Shown in pieces: positions 19,039-28,919 of a stretch of DNA of 64,000 nucleotides. The notes beneath the pieces are model-generated. The model was not told the origin of the DNA. It did no database searches and saw only the letters and a program-made list of their open reading frames with translations. The position numbers and the translations under genes were made by a program. The number at the start of each line of letters is the position of its first letter. Position 1 is the stretch's first letter. Origin of the DNA: an uncultured Subdoligranulum sp. (lineage in GTDB: Bacteria; Bacillota; Clostridia; Oscillospirales; Ruminococcaceae); contig CAJFMB010000002.1 in assembly GCA_904390925.1 (NCBI GenBank), forward strand, positions 1-64,000, read 5' to 3'.

Positions 19039-20808
19039 TTACAGGGTCTGACCGCTGACCAGGCCGTTCCACAGCCGGTAGTAGATGCCTTTTTTGGCCA
19101 GCAACTGCTCGTGGTTGCCCTCCTCCTCGATGCCGTTTTTGCCCAGCACCAGGATACGGTCGGCATTTTTGATGGTGGTCAGCCGGTGGGCAATGGTCAG
19201 CGTGGTGCGGCCCTTGGCAAGGGCGTCCAGGCTTTGCCCCACCAGCACTTCGCTCTCGTTGTCCAGGGCACTGGTGGCTTCGTCCAGCAGCAAAATTTTC
19301 GGGTTCTTCAAAAACAGGCGGGCGATGGAAATGCGCTGCTTCTGTCCGCCGGACAGCTTGACGCCGCGTTCGCCCACATAGGTGTCATAGCCGTCCTTGA
19401 GTGCCCGGACAAATCCGTCAGCGCCGGCCATCCTGGCGGCCTTCTCAATCTCCTCACGGCAGGCACCGGGCTTGCCGTAGGCGATGTTCTCGGCAACAGT
19501 GCCGCTGAACAGATACACATCCTGCTGCACCACGCCGATGGCGCCGCGCAGGCTTTCCAGCGTGACCTGGCGGATGTCCTGCCCGTCAATGAGAATCCGT
19601 CCGCTGGTCACATCGTAAAAGCGGGGGATCAGGTTGCACAGCGTCGTCTTGCCGCCGCCGGAAGGACCCACCAGAGCCAGATTTTCGCCGGGACGGATGT
19701 TCAGGTTGATGTGCTTGAGCACCTTGTTGTGGTCATCGGGATACTCAAAGCTGACATCCTGGAACTCGATACCGCCCTTGGTGACCTGCAGTTCGGTGGC
19801 GTCGGGCGCGTCGGTGATGTCCACCGGGGTGTCCATGATCTCGTAAAAGCGTTCGATGCCGGTGATACCCCGCTGGAACTGCTCGGCAAATTCCACGATG
19901 CGGCGGATGGTGGCAATCAGGGTGGAGACATACAGGATGTATGCCACCAGATCGCCGGCGTTGACCAGGCCGTAGACCAGGAACAGACCGCCTGCCACAA
20001 TGACCACCAGATACATCAGCCCGTCGAACAGACGGGTGGAGGTGTTGAAGGCCGCCATAAAGTGGTAGGTGGTCTTTTTGATGTTCTGGAAGGTCTGGTT
20101 GCCCTCCTCAAATTTGGCCTTTTCCCGTTCCTCGGCGGCAAAGGCCTTGATGACCCGCTCGCCCAGCAGGCTGTCCTCAATGGCAGCATTCAGCTCGCCG
20201 ATCTGGAACCGCTGACGCCGGAAAGCTGCCCGCAGCTTGTGATTCAGCCGGATGGAGACAACAGCCATCACCGGCACACAGGCAAAGACAATCAGGGTCA
20301 AGGGGATGCTGGCGGTGCAGAGAATCACAAAGGACGCCACAATCTTGATGGCGGCGATGAAAAACTCCTCGGGGCAGTGATGGGCAAATTCGGTCACATC
20401 AAACAGGTCGTTGGTGATGCGGCCCATGATCTGGCCCACCTTGGTGTTGGAATAGTAGGTGTCGCTGAGGCGCTGCAGATGGGCAAAGGCATCCCGGCGC
20501 ATGTCGGTTTCAATGTAGACACCCATGATGTGGCCGTTGGCGGCCATGTAATAGTTGGCCGCACCGTCGATCAGCCGCAGCACCAGATACAGGGCGGCCA
20601 GTTTCAGCACGATGCCTGCCGTCAGGGCAATGGTGGGGTCGGTGGCGGCGTTGGTCAGGTAGCTCATGATCTGGGGCAGCACAATGTCGCACAGGGTAGT
20701 CAGTGCAGCACAGATCAGGTCGAAAATCAGGATGCGCTTGTACCGCATCAGATAGGGCAGAAACCGTACCAACTGGGATTTCTGCCGGGGTTTGGACTGG
20801 TTTGTCAT
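19039..20808 (-). CDS. ABC transporter ATP-binding protein/permease
   Basis: TM domain plus NBD; GPSGGGKTTLCNLIPRFYD, KLSGGQKQRISIAR, ILLLDEATSALD (canonical). Confidence 0.93.
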   Translation of the reverse strand: MTNQSKPRQKSQLVRFLPYLMRYKRILIFDLICAALTTLCDIVLPQIMSYLTNAATDPTIALTAGIVLKLAALYLVLRLIDGAANYYMAANGHIMGVYIETDMRRDAFAHLQRLSDTYYSNTKVGQIMGRITNDLFDVTEFAHHCPEEFFIAAIKIVASFVILCTASIPLTLIVFACVPVMAVVSIRLNHKLRAAFRRQRFQIGELNAAIEDSLLGERVIKAFAAEEREKAKFEEGNQTFQNIKKTTYHFMAAFNTSTRLFDGLMYLVVIVAGGLFLVYGLVNAGDLVAYILYVSTLIATIRRIVEFAEQFQRGITGIERFYEIMDTPVDITDAPDATELQVTKGGIEFQDVSFEYPDDHNKVLKHINLNIRPGENLALVGPSGGGKTTLCNLIPRFYDVTSGRILIDGQDIRQVTLESLRGAIGVVQQDVYLFSGTVAENIAYGKPGACREEIEKAARMAGADGFVRALKDGYDTYVGERGVKLSGGQKQRISIARLFLKNPKILLLDEATSALDNESEVLVGQSLDALAKGRTTLTIAHRLTTIKNADRILVLGKNGIEEEGNHEQLLAKKGIYYRLWNGLVSGQTL

Positions 20809-20898
20809 GATTTCCTCCGTAACTGAGATCGATTTATTCCGCAAAGGGATGCCCCGGGGCTGTGCAAAGCCCCGGGGCGGGGGATACTGTGGGATGGG

Positions 20899-22629
20899 TC
20901 AGGCTTCCGGGGCCGGTACCTGCTGCTGTGCCTGGTCCATGGACTGACCGGTCGGGGCTGGGCTGTCACCGCCCTCCACCGGCGGAACAGGCTCAGGGGT
21001 CACCTCGGCAACCGGTGTGGGACTTGGTGTGGGGGAAGGTGTGGGCGTGGGCGTTGCCGGAACAGGGGTCGGCGTCGGGGTAGGTGTGGCCGGTACCGGC
21101 GTAGGCGTTGCAGGCACCGGGGTCGGTGTCGCCGGCTGGGGTGTGGGCTTGGCAGTGGGTTTGGCTGTAGGTTTGGCCGTGGGTTTCGGTGTGGGGGAGG
21201 CGGTGGGCGCCGGGGTTGCCAGCGCCGCAATGGACTCCGTCTTTGTCTTGCCACAGCGGGTACAGGTGTAGGTGCGCTCGCCTTTGGTACCGGTACCGGG
21301 CTTTTTGGTCACCACACCCTCGTCCCAGTCATGACCCAGGGCCGGCAGGTCCTGCTCGCCGTAAGCGCCGCAGATGCTGCATTTGTATTTTGCGCTGCCG
21401 CCGTAGAGACAGGTGGGCTCCTGACGGCTGTCGGGAAGCTCCACCCAGTCGTGCTCGTGTTCATCGGGGGTAAACTGGGCAGTCAGCACCACGCCGCCCG
21501 CGTCGGCGTTGGTGGGCACTGTGAAGGTCAGGCTGGCGCTGCTGCCTGCCGAACCCAGCGAGGCAGTCCAGCCGGCAAACTTCCAGCCGGCATTGGGAAC
21601 CGCCGTCACAGTGGAGCAGGTCCCGCCTTTTTTGACCAGCTGACTGGTGGTGCCTTTCAGGGTACCGCCGGTGGAAGCCACAAACTCCACCGGAACCTTG
21701 GCGCCACGCACCGCAATGGGGTCCTGACTGATCAGGCCCACCGGTGTGCCGGCCGGCTCTGGAATGGTCCCCAGCGGTTGGGGACGGCGGTCATCGGTGA
21801 CATAGGCATGGGTGCGCACATAGTCAAAAAAGGCAGTGACCGCGGTTTTGGACAGATGTACGCCGTCCGACAGAGTGTAGTCCTTTTTGGCCCAGCCGGT
21901 CTCCGGGTCCCGCAGGACCTCGGCACTGTTGAGAAATTTGAAGCCGTTTTCCTCGCACATTTCTGCCAGAGCCGCGTTGTAGGCATCCACCTGTACCATA
22001 TACAGATTCTGGTTTTCCCGCTGCTTGTCCAACGGCGGAATGGCGTTGACAATGATGTCGGCATAGGGCCAGGCCTCCTGAATTGCCTTTAACCCTTTCA
22101 GGTAGGTCTCGATGAAGCTGTCGGCGTTGGTGGATTGCCCGGACAGGTTGTTGGTGCCGAATCCGATGATGATGCGCCGGGGCTTGAGCATGGCCACCGC
22201 ATCGGGGATGGTGTACATCTGGCTGTATCCCACAAACTGTTCGCATTTCAGCGTGGTGATGGCGCCCACCCCCATGCTGACCACCCCGATGTTGTTGGAC
22301 AGGGAGGTGAACGCCTCTCCGGTCTCGTCAGCGTACATCATATAACGCGCGGTGTTGGAGTCACCGATGAACAGCGTTTCCTCCACGTAGCTGCGTCCGG
22401 CATCGGGGGTCTCGGCCAGAATCGCGCCGGTCTGGGCGGTGACGGCTTCCGCCTCCGTCGTGGGAGCGGATTCCGGTGTGGCCGTGGCCGTGACCGAGGT
22501 TTCCGGGCTGGCGGCCTCCGGTGTGGCGGTGACATCGGCCTGATGCTGGTCGCAACCTGCCAGCATCAGGCAGCCGGCCAAGGCCAGAACAGCCAGGCGA
22601 AAACCCCGGCGAGGTAGGGACGTTGGCAT
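20899..22629 (-). CDS. SGNH/GDSL-type hydrolase lipoprotein with bacterial repeat, CxxC segments and a Pro/Thr-rich C-terminal tail
   Basis: Lipobox [41 protein letters not shown]...GWKFAGW; CSIC and [29 protein letters not shown] tail. Confidence 0.85.
   Translation of the reverse strand: MPTSLPRRGFRLAVLALAGCLMLAGCDQHQADVTATPEAASPETSVTATATPESAPTTEAEAVTAQTGAILAETPDAGRSYVEETLFIGDSNTARYMMYADETGEAFTSLSNNIGVVSMGVGAITTLKCEQFVGYSQMYTIPDAVAMLKPRRIIIGFGTNNLSGQSTNADSFIETYLKGLKAIQEAWPYADIIVNAIPPLDKQRENQNLYMVQVDAYNAALAEMCEENGFKFLNSAEVLRDPETGWAKKDYTLSDGVHLSKTAVTAFFDYVRTHAYVTDDRRPQPLGTIPEPAGTPVGLISQDPIAVRGAKVPVEFVASTGGTLKGTTSQLVKKGGTCSTVTAVPNAGWKFAGWTASLGSAGSSASLTFTVPTNADAGGVVLTAQFTPDEHEHDWVELPDSRQEPTCLYGGSAKYKCSICGAYGEQDLPALGHDWDEGVVTKKPGTGTKGERTYTCTRCGKTKTESIAALATPAPTASPTPKPTAKPTAKPTAKPTPQPATPTPVPATPTPVPATPTPTPTPVPATPTPTPSPTPSPTPVAEVTPEPVPPVEGGDSPAPTGQSMDQAQQQVPAPEA
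20998..21218 (-). repeat. low-complexity tandem repeats encoding [15 protein letters not shown]
   Basis: Degenerate short direct repeats in the SGNH lipoprotein ORF. Confidence 0.85.
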
Positions 22630-22756
22630 GAAAAGGCCTCCCTTTTGGATGAATTTCCGGGCAACCATGCTGCCCTTACATCAAAAAAAGAATATGTCCT
22701 ATTGTACACCAGACGACGCCAGTTGTAAACCGCATGCAGATCGAGAACTTGTAAAA

Positions 22757-23431
22757 TCAGCGGTCAGACCGGGGGAGGGCATACCGGAGACTCTGCAACA
22801 CGCCGTAGCTGAACAGCACAGCCGCAGCAAACAGAAAAACCAGATGCAGCGCGCCCGGGGAGCAGGCGGCGAGCAATTTGCGCAGCAGATGTGCCGGGCG
22901 CAGAATGTCCCAGCTGTTCAGGCGCAGAAACCTGCCGATATAAATGCCCGCTCCACAGGCCAGGCTGAGAACGGCAATGCCGGTCCAGGCGGCAGCGATG
23001 CCAAAACGATGCCGGAACAAATCAAACAGACAGTCGATGGCCAGACAACCCAGCAGCCAGGCAAAGAACATCCCGCAGCCGATCAGAACAAGCAGCAGCC
23101 AGTGGGAAAACTGTTCGCTGTGCATCACCACGGTTTCGCCGGCTTCCTCACCCAGCCATTCCATGCCGGGCGGAGTGTGCAATAGATCGGTGACGAAATA
23201 GAAGGCGTTGGGCAGAAACAGCAGCCAGCAGATCCACCAGAATCCGGCACAGACCCGGGACCGGCAGCGCAGAGCCAGTCGGCCGAACAATAGTGGCAAG
23301 GCGGCAAGAATCAGATTCCAGCCCAGACCGATGCCCAGCGGGTCGCCGGTCATCCGGGTATAGGCTGCGCAGCCCACCCAGTAGGTGGCAGCCGGCAAAA
23401 GCGGTGCCAGACGGAAAAGCGGGGATTTCAT
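22757..23431 (-). CDS. DUF1361 domain-containing membrane protein
   Basis: LGWNLILAALPLLFG...FWWICWLLFLPNAFYFVTDLLHT is typical of DUF1361. Confidence 0.85.
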   Translation of the reverse strand: MKSPLFRLAPLLPAATYWVGCAAYTRMTGDPLGIGLGWNLILAALPLLFGRLALRCRSRVCAGFWWICWLLFLPNAFYFVTDLLHTPPGMEWLGEEAGETVVMHSEQFSHWLLLVLIGCGMFFAWLLGCLAIDCLFDLFRHRFGIAAAWTGIAVLSLACGAGIYIGRFLRLNSWDILRPAHLLRKLLAACSPGALHLVFLFAAAVLFSYGVLQSLRYALPRSDR

Positions 23432-23453
23432 GAGAGGAACCCTCCTGACTGTC

Positions 23454-23497
23454 AAAAGGCCCGCAGCAGGCAATGCTGTCCGCTGCGGGCCTTTTCA
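23454..23497. terminator. intrinsic terminator
   Basis: AAAAGGCCCGCAGCaggcaatgctgtccGCTGCGGGCCTTTT. Confidence 0.8.
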
Positions 23498-23504
23498 GAT
23501 GACA

Positions 23505-25097
23505 TTACTTTTTGACGGGAGTGAAACCGGCAGCTCTCATGAAGCGCAGGAAAGCCTGCTGTCCGGCCTCGTCCGACTTGAAGACACCGGCGTTCTCCAG
23601 CACATGGCTGAAGACAATACCGATCTCGTCACGCACGGCCTTTTCAGCTTCTTCATGGCTCAGGGAGGTGCCGTATTTGGCAATCAGCTGGTCAATCCAG
23701 TCGGCATGGACTGCCAGCGGGCTGTTTTCCTCCCGGCTGGTATTGGGCGCCTTGCCGGACAGAATGTCGGCAATGGCGGCACCCTGGTCCTTGAGGCGGG
23801 CGGGCAGGATGGCCAGACCCATGACCTCGATCAAGCCGATGTTTTCCTTCTTGATGTTATGGTATTCCTTGTGGGGATGGAAGATGCCGTCGGGATACTG
23901 CTCGGTGGTGCGATTGTTGCGGGGAGCAATGTCCAGGATATATCCCTGCTCATCATCGTAGTGCAGAATGGGGGTGACGGTGTTATGGGGAGTGCCGTCG
24001 GTCTCGGCAAGAATGTCCACACTCTCGTCCGACCAGCTGCGCCAGGTGTCCATGATGTCGTTGGCAGCGTTCTGGACCATCTGGGAGCTGCGGCCGATCA
24101 GCCGGACAGCCGACACCGGCCAGTTCAGAATGCCCGCCTGCAGGCCGGGGTACCGGGGATTGGTCAGTTTGGTGCGGATGGCTGCCTTCTGCATGGGGAA
24201 GACATAGCGCCCACCCTGGAAATGGCTATGGCTCAGGATGCTGCCGCCCACGATGGGCAGGTCGGCATTGGAACCGCAGGTGTAGTGGGGGAACTGGGCC
24301 ACAAAGTCAAAAATCTCGGCCAGCGTCTGGCGGGTCATCTCCATGGGTTTATGCTGGTCATGCAGGATGATGCAGTGCTCATGGAAGTAGGCGTAGGGGC
24401 TGTATTGCAGATAGAACTGCTCCCCGGCCAGATTCAGGGGGACAATGCGGTGGGTCTGCCGGGCCGGGAAGTTGATGCGGCCCGCATAGCCGATGTTTTC
24501 CTTGCAGAGCATGCACTGGGGATACCCGCTCTTGGGCTGCAGCCGCTCCATGGCAATGACCTTGGGATCTTTCTCCGGCTTGGTCAGGTTGATGGTGATT
24601 TCCAGATTCCCGTAAGGTGTGGGGGTATCCCACTGGATATTGCGGGCAATCTGGGCGGTGCGGATGTAGTTGGACACGACGCACAGGTCATAGAACCAAT
24701 CGGTGGCGGCCTGCGGGCCCTTCTTGGCCAGCAGCTTGCGGAACTTTTTGCAGACCTCGCTTTCCCGGGGCATCATGGCACCCATCAGACGGGTCTCGAA
24801 GTTGATGCGGTACTGGGGCACCGAGTTGTCAAACAGACCCTTGTCGGCAGCCAGGTCCAGCGTCTCCTCCAGAATCTCGGTGGGGGTGTCAAAATCCTCC
24901 TTCGGCACCTTGCCCTCATAGGGAGCAGCAAGGCCCAGAAAGTCCAAAAGTGTATTGCGTGCGATGATCACATCCAGATCTTTGATCATCTTGTGTTTCC
25001 GGCCAAAGCGCAGCAGGCGCTCCACATTCAGCGCAAGGGCCTGATCCCGCTGGGCAGGATCCATGGATTGGGCAGATGATACAAATTCATTCGACAT
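23505..25097 (-). CDS. galT: UDP-glucose--hexose-1-phosphate uridylyltransferase (Firmicutes-type GalT)
   Basis: About 530 aa; GGSILSHSHFQGGRYVFPM, CILHDQHKPMEMTRQTLAEIFDFVAQFPHYTCGSNADLP. Confidence 0.93.
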   Translation of the reverse strand: MSNEFVSSAQSMDPAQRDQALALNVERLLRFGRKHKMIKDLDVIIARNTLLDFLGLAAPYEGKVPKEDFDTPTEILEETLDLAADKGLFDNSVPQYRINFETRLMGAMMPRESEVCKKFRKLLAKKGPQAATDWFYDLCVVSNYIRTAQIARNIQWDTPTPYGNLEITINLTKPEKDPKVIAMERLQPKSGYPQCMLCKENIGYAGRINFPARQTHRIVPLNLAGEQFYLQYSPYAYFHEHCIILHDQHKPMEMTRQTLAEIFDFVAQFPHYTCGSNADLPIVGGSILSHSHFQGGRYVFPMQKAAIRTKLTNPRYPGLQAGILNWPVSAVRLIGRSSQMVQNAANDIMDTWRSWSDESVDILAETDGTPHNTVTPILHYDDEQGYILDIAPRNNRTTEQYPDGIFHPHKEYHNIKKENIGLIEVMGLAILPARLKDQGAAIADILSGKAPNTSREENSPLAVHADWIDQLIAKYGTSLSHEEAEKAVRDEIGIVFSHVLENAGVFKSDEAGQQAFLRFMRAAGFTPVKK

Positions 25098-25245
25098 ATT
25101 GGCAACCCTCCTGTTACAATAACGATACCGCATTTTTCCGTCCTTTTCCATGGGGGAAATACCCATGCTTATGTGCATTTGACGCGAACCGCCCCGACCG
25201 GCGACAAAAGTGTGGTGATTTTCCTCTGCCCGCAACAATGGTACA

Positions 25246-25299
25246 AAAAATCCGGGGCTTCCCGGCGGCAGAAAATGCCCCTGGAAATCCCCGGATTGT
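25246..25299 (-). terminator. intrinsic terminator of the nucleotidyltransferase gene
   Basis: AATCCGGGGcTTCC...GGAAaTCCCCGGATT followed by T tract on the minus strand. Confidence 0.7.
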
Positions 25300-25303
25300 G
25301 TTG

Positions 25304-26227
25304 TTATTTCAGATCGCTGAACAGATCCGACGGATAGACACCGTCGGCAATCAGCTGGGCAAAGGCCTGCTGCACGGCAGGCTTGTCCTCCTGATAGGTG
25401 ACACCGAACCACTTGTCGGAAGTCTTGAGCACCTGCACACTGACCTTGCCGGCCTGCAGCAGCTCATCAATGAAGATGGGCAGCAGGTACTCCGACTTGA
25501 GCATATCGCCCTCGGCCTTGTCGAAAAACTCCACAAAGCCATCCTTCAAAAGGCCCATGAACTCAGGCGACAGACCCCACATGTTCATGCTGACCAGGCT
25601 GTCCACGTCCAGCACCTTGCCGCCGGCCTGTGCACCGTCCGCAGTCTTTTCAATGCCCTTGGTCTCGTCCACACCGGTCAGGTATCCGGCGTCATTCATC
25701 CGGCAGATGCCGCGGGTGACTGCGCCGTTGTCGCTCAGGGTGTTCTTCAGCACAAAACCAGCCATGCACAGCTTTTCCGGATGGGCCGGGTCATACTGCT
25801 CCAGGAAATCATGCAGCAGCACATAGGCCTGCTTGCCGTAATAGTCATCAGCGTTGATGACGGCAAACGGTTCGTGCAGGATGTCACGGCAGGCCAGAAC
25901 CGCCTGACCGGTGCCCCAGGGCTTGGAACGGCCTTCGGGCAGCGTTGCGTTGTCGGGCAGATCGTCCAGTGCCTGGTAGGCATAGGCGACTTCCGCACCC
26001 AGGTCGGCGCAGATCTTTTCGATCCGGTTGCCGATGACCTCGCGGAACGCTTCCTCAATGTCATGGCGGATGATGAAGATGATCTTGTTGAAGCCCGCCG
26101 CAATGGCGTCATGGATGGAGTAGTCCATCAGAATTTCGCCGTTGGGACCGACAGCGGCCAGCTGCTTGATGCCGCCGCCGTAGCGCGAGCCGATACCGGC
26201 AGCCATGATAACCAAAGTTGTTTTCAT
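25304..26227 (-). CDS. sugar-phosphate nucleotidyltransferase family protein
   Basis: TTLVIMAAGIGSRYGGGIKQLAAVGPNGEILMDYSIHDAI and AVINADDYYGKQAY. Confidence 0.88.
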   Translation of the reverse strand: MKTTLVIMAAGIGSRYGGGIKQLAAVGPNGEILMDYSIHDAIAAGFNKIIFIIRHDIEEAFREVIGNRIEKICADLGAEVAYAYQALDDLPDNATLPEGRSKPWGTGQAVLACRDILHEPFAVINADDYYGKQAYVLLHDFLEQYDPAHPEKLCMAGFVLKNTLSDNGAVTRGICRMNDAGYLTGVDETKGIEKTADGAQAGGKVLDVDSLVSMNMWGLSPEFMGLLKDGFVEFFDKAEGDMLKSEYLLPIFIDELLQAGKVSVQVLKTSDKWFGVTYQEDKPAVQQAFAQLIADGVYPSDLFSDLK

Positions 26228-26330
26228 TACTGAAATCCTCCTGCAGTTTCCGGCGGAGATGCCCGGCCGGAATCAAATTCAAACTGCCGCAGACAGTCGC
26301 AGAAACCCCAGCGCTGCCAGCCACAGCAGA

Positions 26331-27374
26331 TTACATCATATACGCCTGCATCAGTGCCTGTACTGCCAGATTCCGCCCGGAACCCAGGAACCAGTAGATC
26401 GCCAGCCAGAAGGCCAGAATCACCAGCAGGTACAACACCACTGCCAGCGCACTGGTGCCTCCGCGCAGGACCAGCGCGTCTGAGCGCTCCTGCCCCTCCG
26501 GCAGCTGCTCACAGATGGCGTGAATCCGGCGGGAAGCTTCCTTTTTGTACAGGTAATAGGCAAACAGACTGCGCAGCAAAAGCTGTGCCGTGTCCACAAA
26601 CAGGCAGACCATGCTGGCACCGGACAGCCAGTCCAGATTCAGCCCCGCCACCAGCGGGGAGGAGGCTGCCTCAAACAGAGCCAGAATGGTGGGGATCGTT
26701 ACCACCAGCGACAGGGCGGTCAGTGCTACGCCGACCTTCCACATCTTGCGGTAGAAGAAATAGACCGGACCCAGGAAAAAGGCGGACAGACTGACGCTGG
26801 TCTTGCGCTTGAGCTCCTCCATACGGATGAACTGGGCCAGATAGGTCAGGCTGGACGGACCCAGAAAACTGGCCCAGTCCTTGGCCTTGATGCCGTCGAT
26901 GGTATCGTCCGGGCGCAGTTCCCGGCGGAAAATCCCGGCAAACCCGCCGGGCTGACGGGCTGCACCGGCTGCACTGCCGGTACCGTTGCCCGCCTGCCGC
27001 GCACCGGTGCCGGAATCAGGACCATTGGGACGGGTATAGATAGGCCCCGGATTGGCCGCATTGCTGCGGGCACGGGCGGCATCGGCGCCAAAAGGGGTGC
27101 CGCAGTGGTCACAGAATCTTGCCCCCGGGGCGTTGTGCGCGCCGCAGTTGGGGCAGATGCGCTCTTCCTGGGGGGGATTTGCCTCGCTGTCCGCTGTCTG
27201 CTCCGGTGTCCATTCAAAGCCGGTGCCATGCTTGTCGGCATTGACACAGCCGCCGGCCTGCTGCCAGCAGGCGCGGTGATAGGGGGTGCCGCACTCGGGG
27301 CAGACCACCACGTCATCGGTGTCGGTGAATGCTTTGTTGCAGACAGGGCAATGATTTCCTGTATATAATGCCAT
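26331..27374 (-). CDS. prokaryotic RING-finger/zinc-ribbon membrane protein (Prok-RING plus DUF2628-like)
   Basis: HCPVCNKAFTDTDDVVVCPECGTPYHRACWQQAGGC (C-C-C-C-H-C pattern); CPNCGAHNAPGARFCDHCGTPF; C-terminal TM segments with FFLGPVYFFYRKMWKVG. Confidence 0.82.
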   Translation of the reverse strand: MALYTGNHCPVCNKAFTDTDDVVVCPECGTPYHRACWQQAGGCVNADKHGTGFEWTPEQTADSEANPPQEERICPNCGAHNAPGARFCDHCGTPFGADAARARSNAANPGPIYTRPNGPDSGTGARQAGNGTGSAAGAARQPGGFAGIFRRELRPDDTIDGIKAKDWASFLGPSSLTYLAQFIRMEELKRKTSVSLSAFFLGPVYFFYRKMWKVGVALTALSLVVTIPTILALFEAASSPLVAGLNLDWLSGASMVCLFVDTAQLLLRSLFAYYLYKKEASRRIHAICEQLPEGQERSDALVLRGGTSALAVVLYLLVILAFWLAIYWFLGSGRNLAVQALMQAYMM

Positions 27375-27398
27375 TGAATAGCCTCCATTATCATTCCG

Positions 27399-27442
27399 CA
27401 ACTTCCGCCAAGGCGGAAGACGCCCGGCAGAAGGCCGGGCCA
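27399..27442 (-). other. two adjacent inverted repeats in the 5' leader of the RING-finger gene
   Basis: CTTCCGCCaaGGCGGAAG and GCCCGGCagaaGGCCGGGC (imperfect), seen directly. Confidence 0.6.
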
Positions 27443-27557
27443 TGCCACGAAACGCCGGGCAAAACCCGTCAATTTCGTAGTTTATCGTAATTATACCCCA
27501 GTGCGTCCTAAAAAGCAAAGAATTTTCTGTTAACAAGGCATAACCTGGGAATTTCAG

Positions 27558-27586
27558 TTTACAAAACAGATGTTTTCCGATATACT
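27558..27586 (+). promoter_or_regulatory. putative promoter of prfB (TTTACA-17-TATACT)
   Basis: Hexamers 27558-27563 and 27581-27586. Confidence 0.6.
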
Positions 27587-27689
27587 GATATTGTGTTAGT
27601 TTGTGCCGTGTATCACACGGCTGACGCGCAGAGTGTACCGGGTGCACCTGCCCATAAACCGAACTTTGCAAAAGGGGTATAGGAAAACT

Positions 27690-28811
27690 ATGATCACGCT
27701 CGCCGAACTGAAAACCAAACTGGGCGGTTTTGAGACTGCCATCCAAGACCTGCGCGACGCACTGTCCATCGGAGCCAGCGAGAAGCGCCTGGCGGAGCTG
27801 GAACACCAGATGACGCTGCCCGGCTTTTATGACGATCAGGAAAAGAGCCAGAAGGTCTATACCGAGATGGGCGACCTGAAGGGCAAGCTGGACCGGTTCC
27901 GGAAGCTGACGGCACAGTACGAGGATGCCGTCACCATGCTGGAAATGCTGGAGGAGGAATATGACCCCAGCCTGATCCCCGAAGGGGAGGAGGCTGTCAA
28001 CGGTGTGGAAAAGGCCATTGACGAGCTGCAGCTGATGACCATGCTCAACGGGGAATATGACGCCAACAACGCCATTCTGACCTTCCACGCCGGCACCGGC
28101 GGCACCGAGGCACAGGACTGGGCCGAGATGCTCTACCGTATGTATACCCGCTGGGCGGATGCACACGGCTACAAGGTGGAGGTCATGGATGTGCTGGACG
28201 GCGACGAGGCCGGCATCAAGAGCGCGTCCATGATGGTCAAGGGACCCAACGCCTACGGTATGCTCAAGAGCGAAAACGGCGTCCACCGTCTGGTCCGCAT
28301 CAGCCCCTTTGATGCCAACGCCCGCCGTCAGACCAGCTTTGCCTCACTGGAAGTCATGCCGGAACTGAATGACGACATCAAGGTGGATATCCGCCCCGAG
28401 GATATTGAAATGCAGGTCTACCGTTCCTCCGGCGCCGGCGGCCAGCACATCAACAAGACCTCCTCCGCTGTCCGTCTGATTCACAAGCCCACCGGCATTG
28501 TCACTTCCTGCCAGACCCAGCGCAGCCAGCTGCAGAACCGGGAATACGCCATGGAAATGCTGAAAGCCAAGCTGTATCAGATTGCGCTGCAGCAGCACAA
28601 GGACAAGATCGAGGATATCAAGGGCGTGCAGAACGAGATCGCCTGGGGTCACCAGATCCGCAGCTATGTCTTTATGCCCTATACGCTGGTGAAGGACCAT
28701 CGTACCGGTTATGAAAACGGCAATGTCCAGGCCGTCATGGACGGTGACCTGGACGGCTTCATCTACGCCTACCTGAAGGCCTCCTCCCGCGGGGAGCTGC
28801 AGGACGTGTAA
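27690..28811 (+). CDS. prfB: peptide chain release factor 2, no programmed frameshift
   Basis: RF2-specific SPF (RISPFDANARRQTSF), GGQ motif (SGAGGQHINKTSSAVR); continuous ORF from ATG 27690. Confidence 0.95.
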   Translation: MITLAELKTKLGGFETAIQDLRDALSIGASEKRLAELEHQMTLPGFYDDQEKSQKVYTEMGDLKGKLDRFRKLTAQYEDAVTMLEMLEEEYDPSLIPEGEEAVNGVEKAIDELQLMTMLNGEYDANNAILTFHAGTGGTEAQDWAEMLYRMYTRWADAHGYKVEVMDVLDGDEAGIKSASMMVKGPNAYGMLKSENGVHRLVRISPFDANARRQTSFASLEVMPELNDDIKVDIRPEDIEMQVYRSSGAGGQHINKTSSAVRLIHKPTGIVTSCQTQRSQLQNREYAMEMLKAKLYQIALQQHKDKIEDIKGVQNEIAWGHQIRSYVFMPYTLVKDHRTGYENGNVQAVMDGDLDGFIYAYLKASSRGELQDV

Positions 28812-28825
28812 TCCCAATACCGCCA

Positions 28826-28880
28826 CCGCCCGCAGGGGCTGCCGGACGGACATCTGTCCCGGCCCCTGCGGGCGGTTTTG
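28826..28880 (+). terminator. intrinsic terminator of prfB
   Basis: CCGCCCGCAGGGGC...GCCCCTGCGGGCGGTTTT. Confidence 0.8.
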
Positions 28881-28919
28881 CATTGGTACAGCGGATTTTG
28901 CACTGTACAGGTAGTTTTG
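28876..28919. repeat. short phased direct repeats (TTTTGCAYTG-TACAG, about 20-bp period)
   Basis: TTTTGCATTGGTACAG 28876-28891, TTTTGCACTGTACAG 28896-28910, weaker TTTTG 28915. Confidence 0.5.

Noticed and set aside
18421-20826. 801-aa plus-strand ORF spanning the end of the SEDS gene and antisense to the ABC transporter
   Set aside because: Shadow ORF crossing a terminator; both real genes are unambiguous in other frames.
20845-20882. CCCCGGGGC...GCCCCGGGG hairpin between the ABC and SGNH genes
   Set aside because: Strong stem but no convincing T tract on either strand; not called as a terminator.
21017-21271. [14 protein letters not shown] glycine/valine repeat ORF on the plus strand
   Set aside because: Reverse complement of the Pro/Thr-rich tail of the SGNH lipoprotein; not an independent gene.
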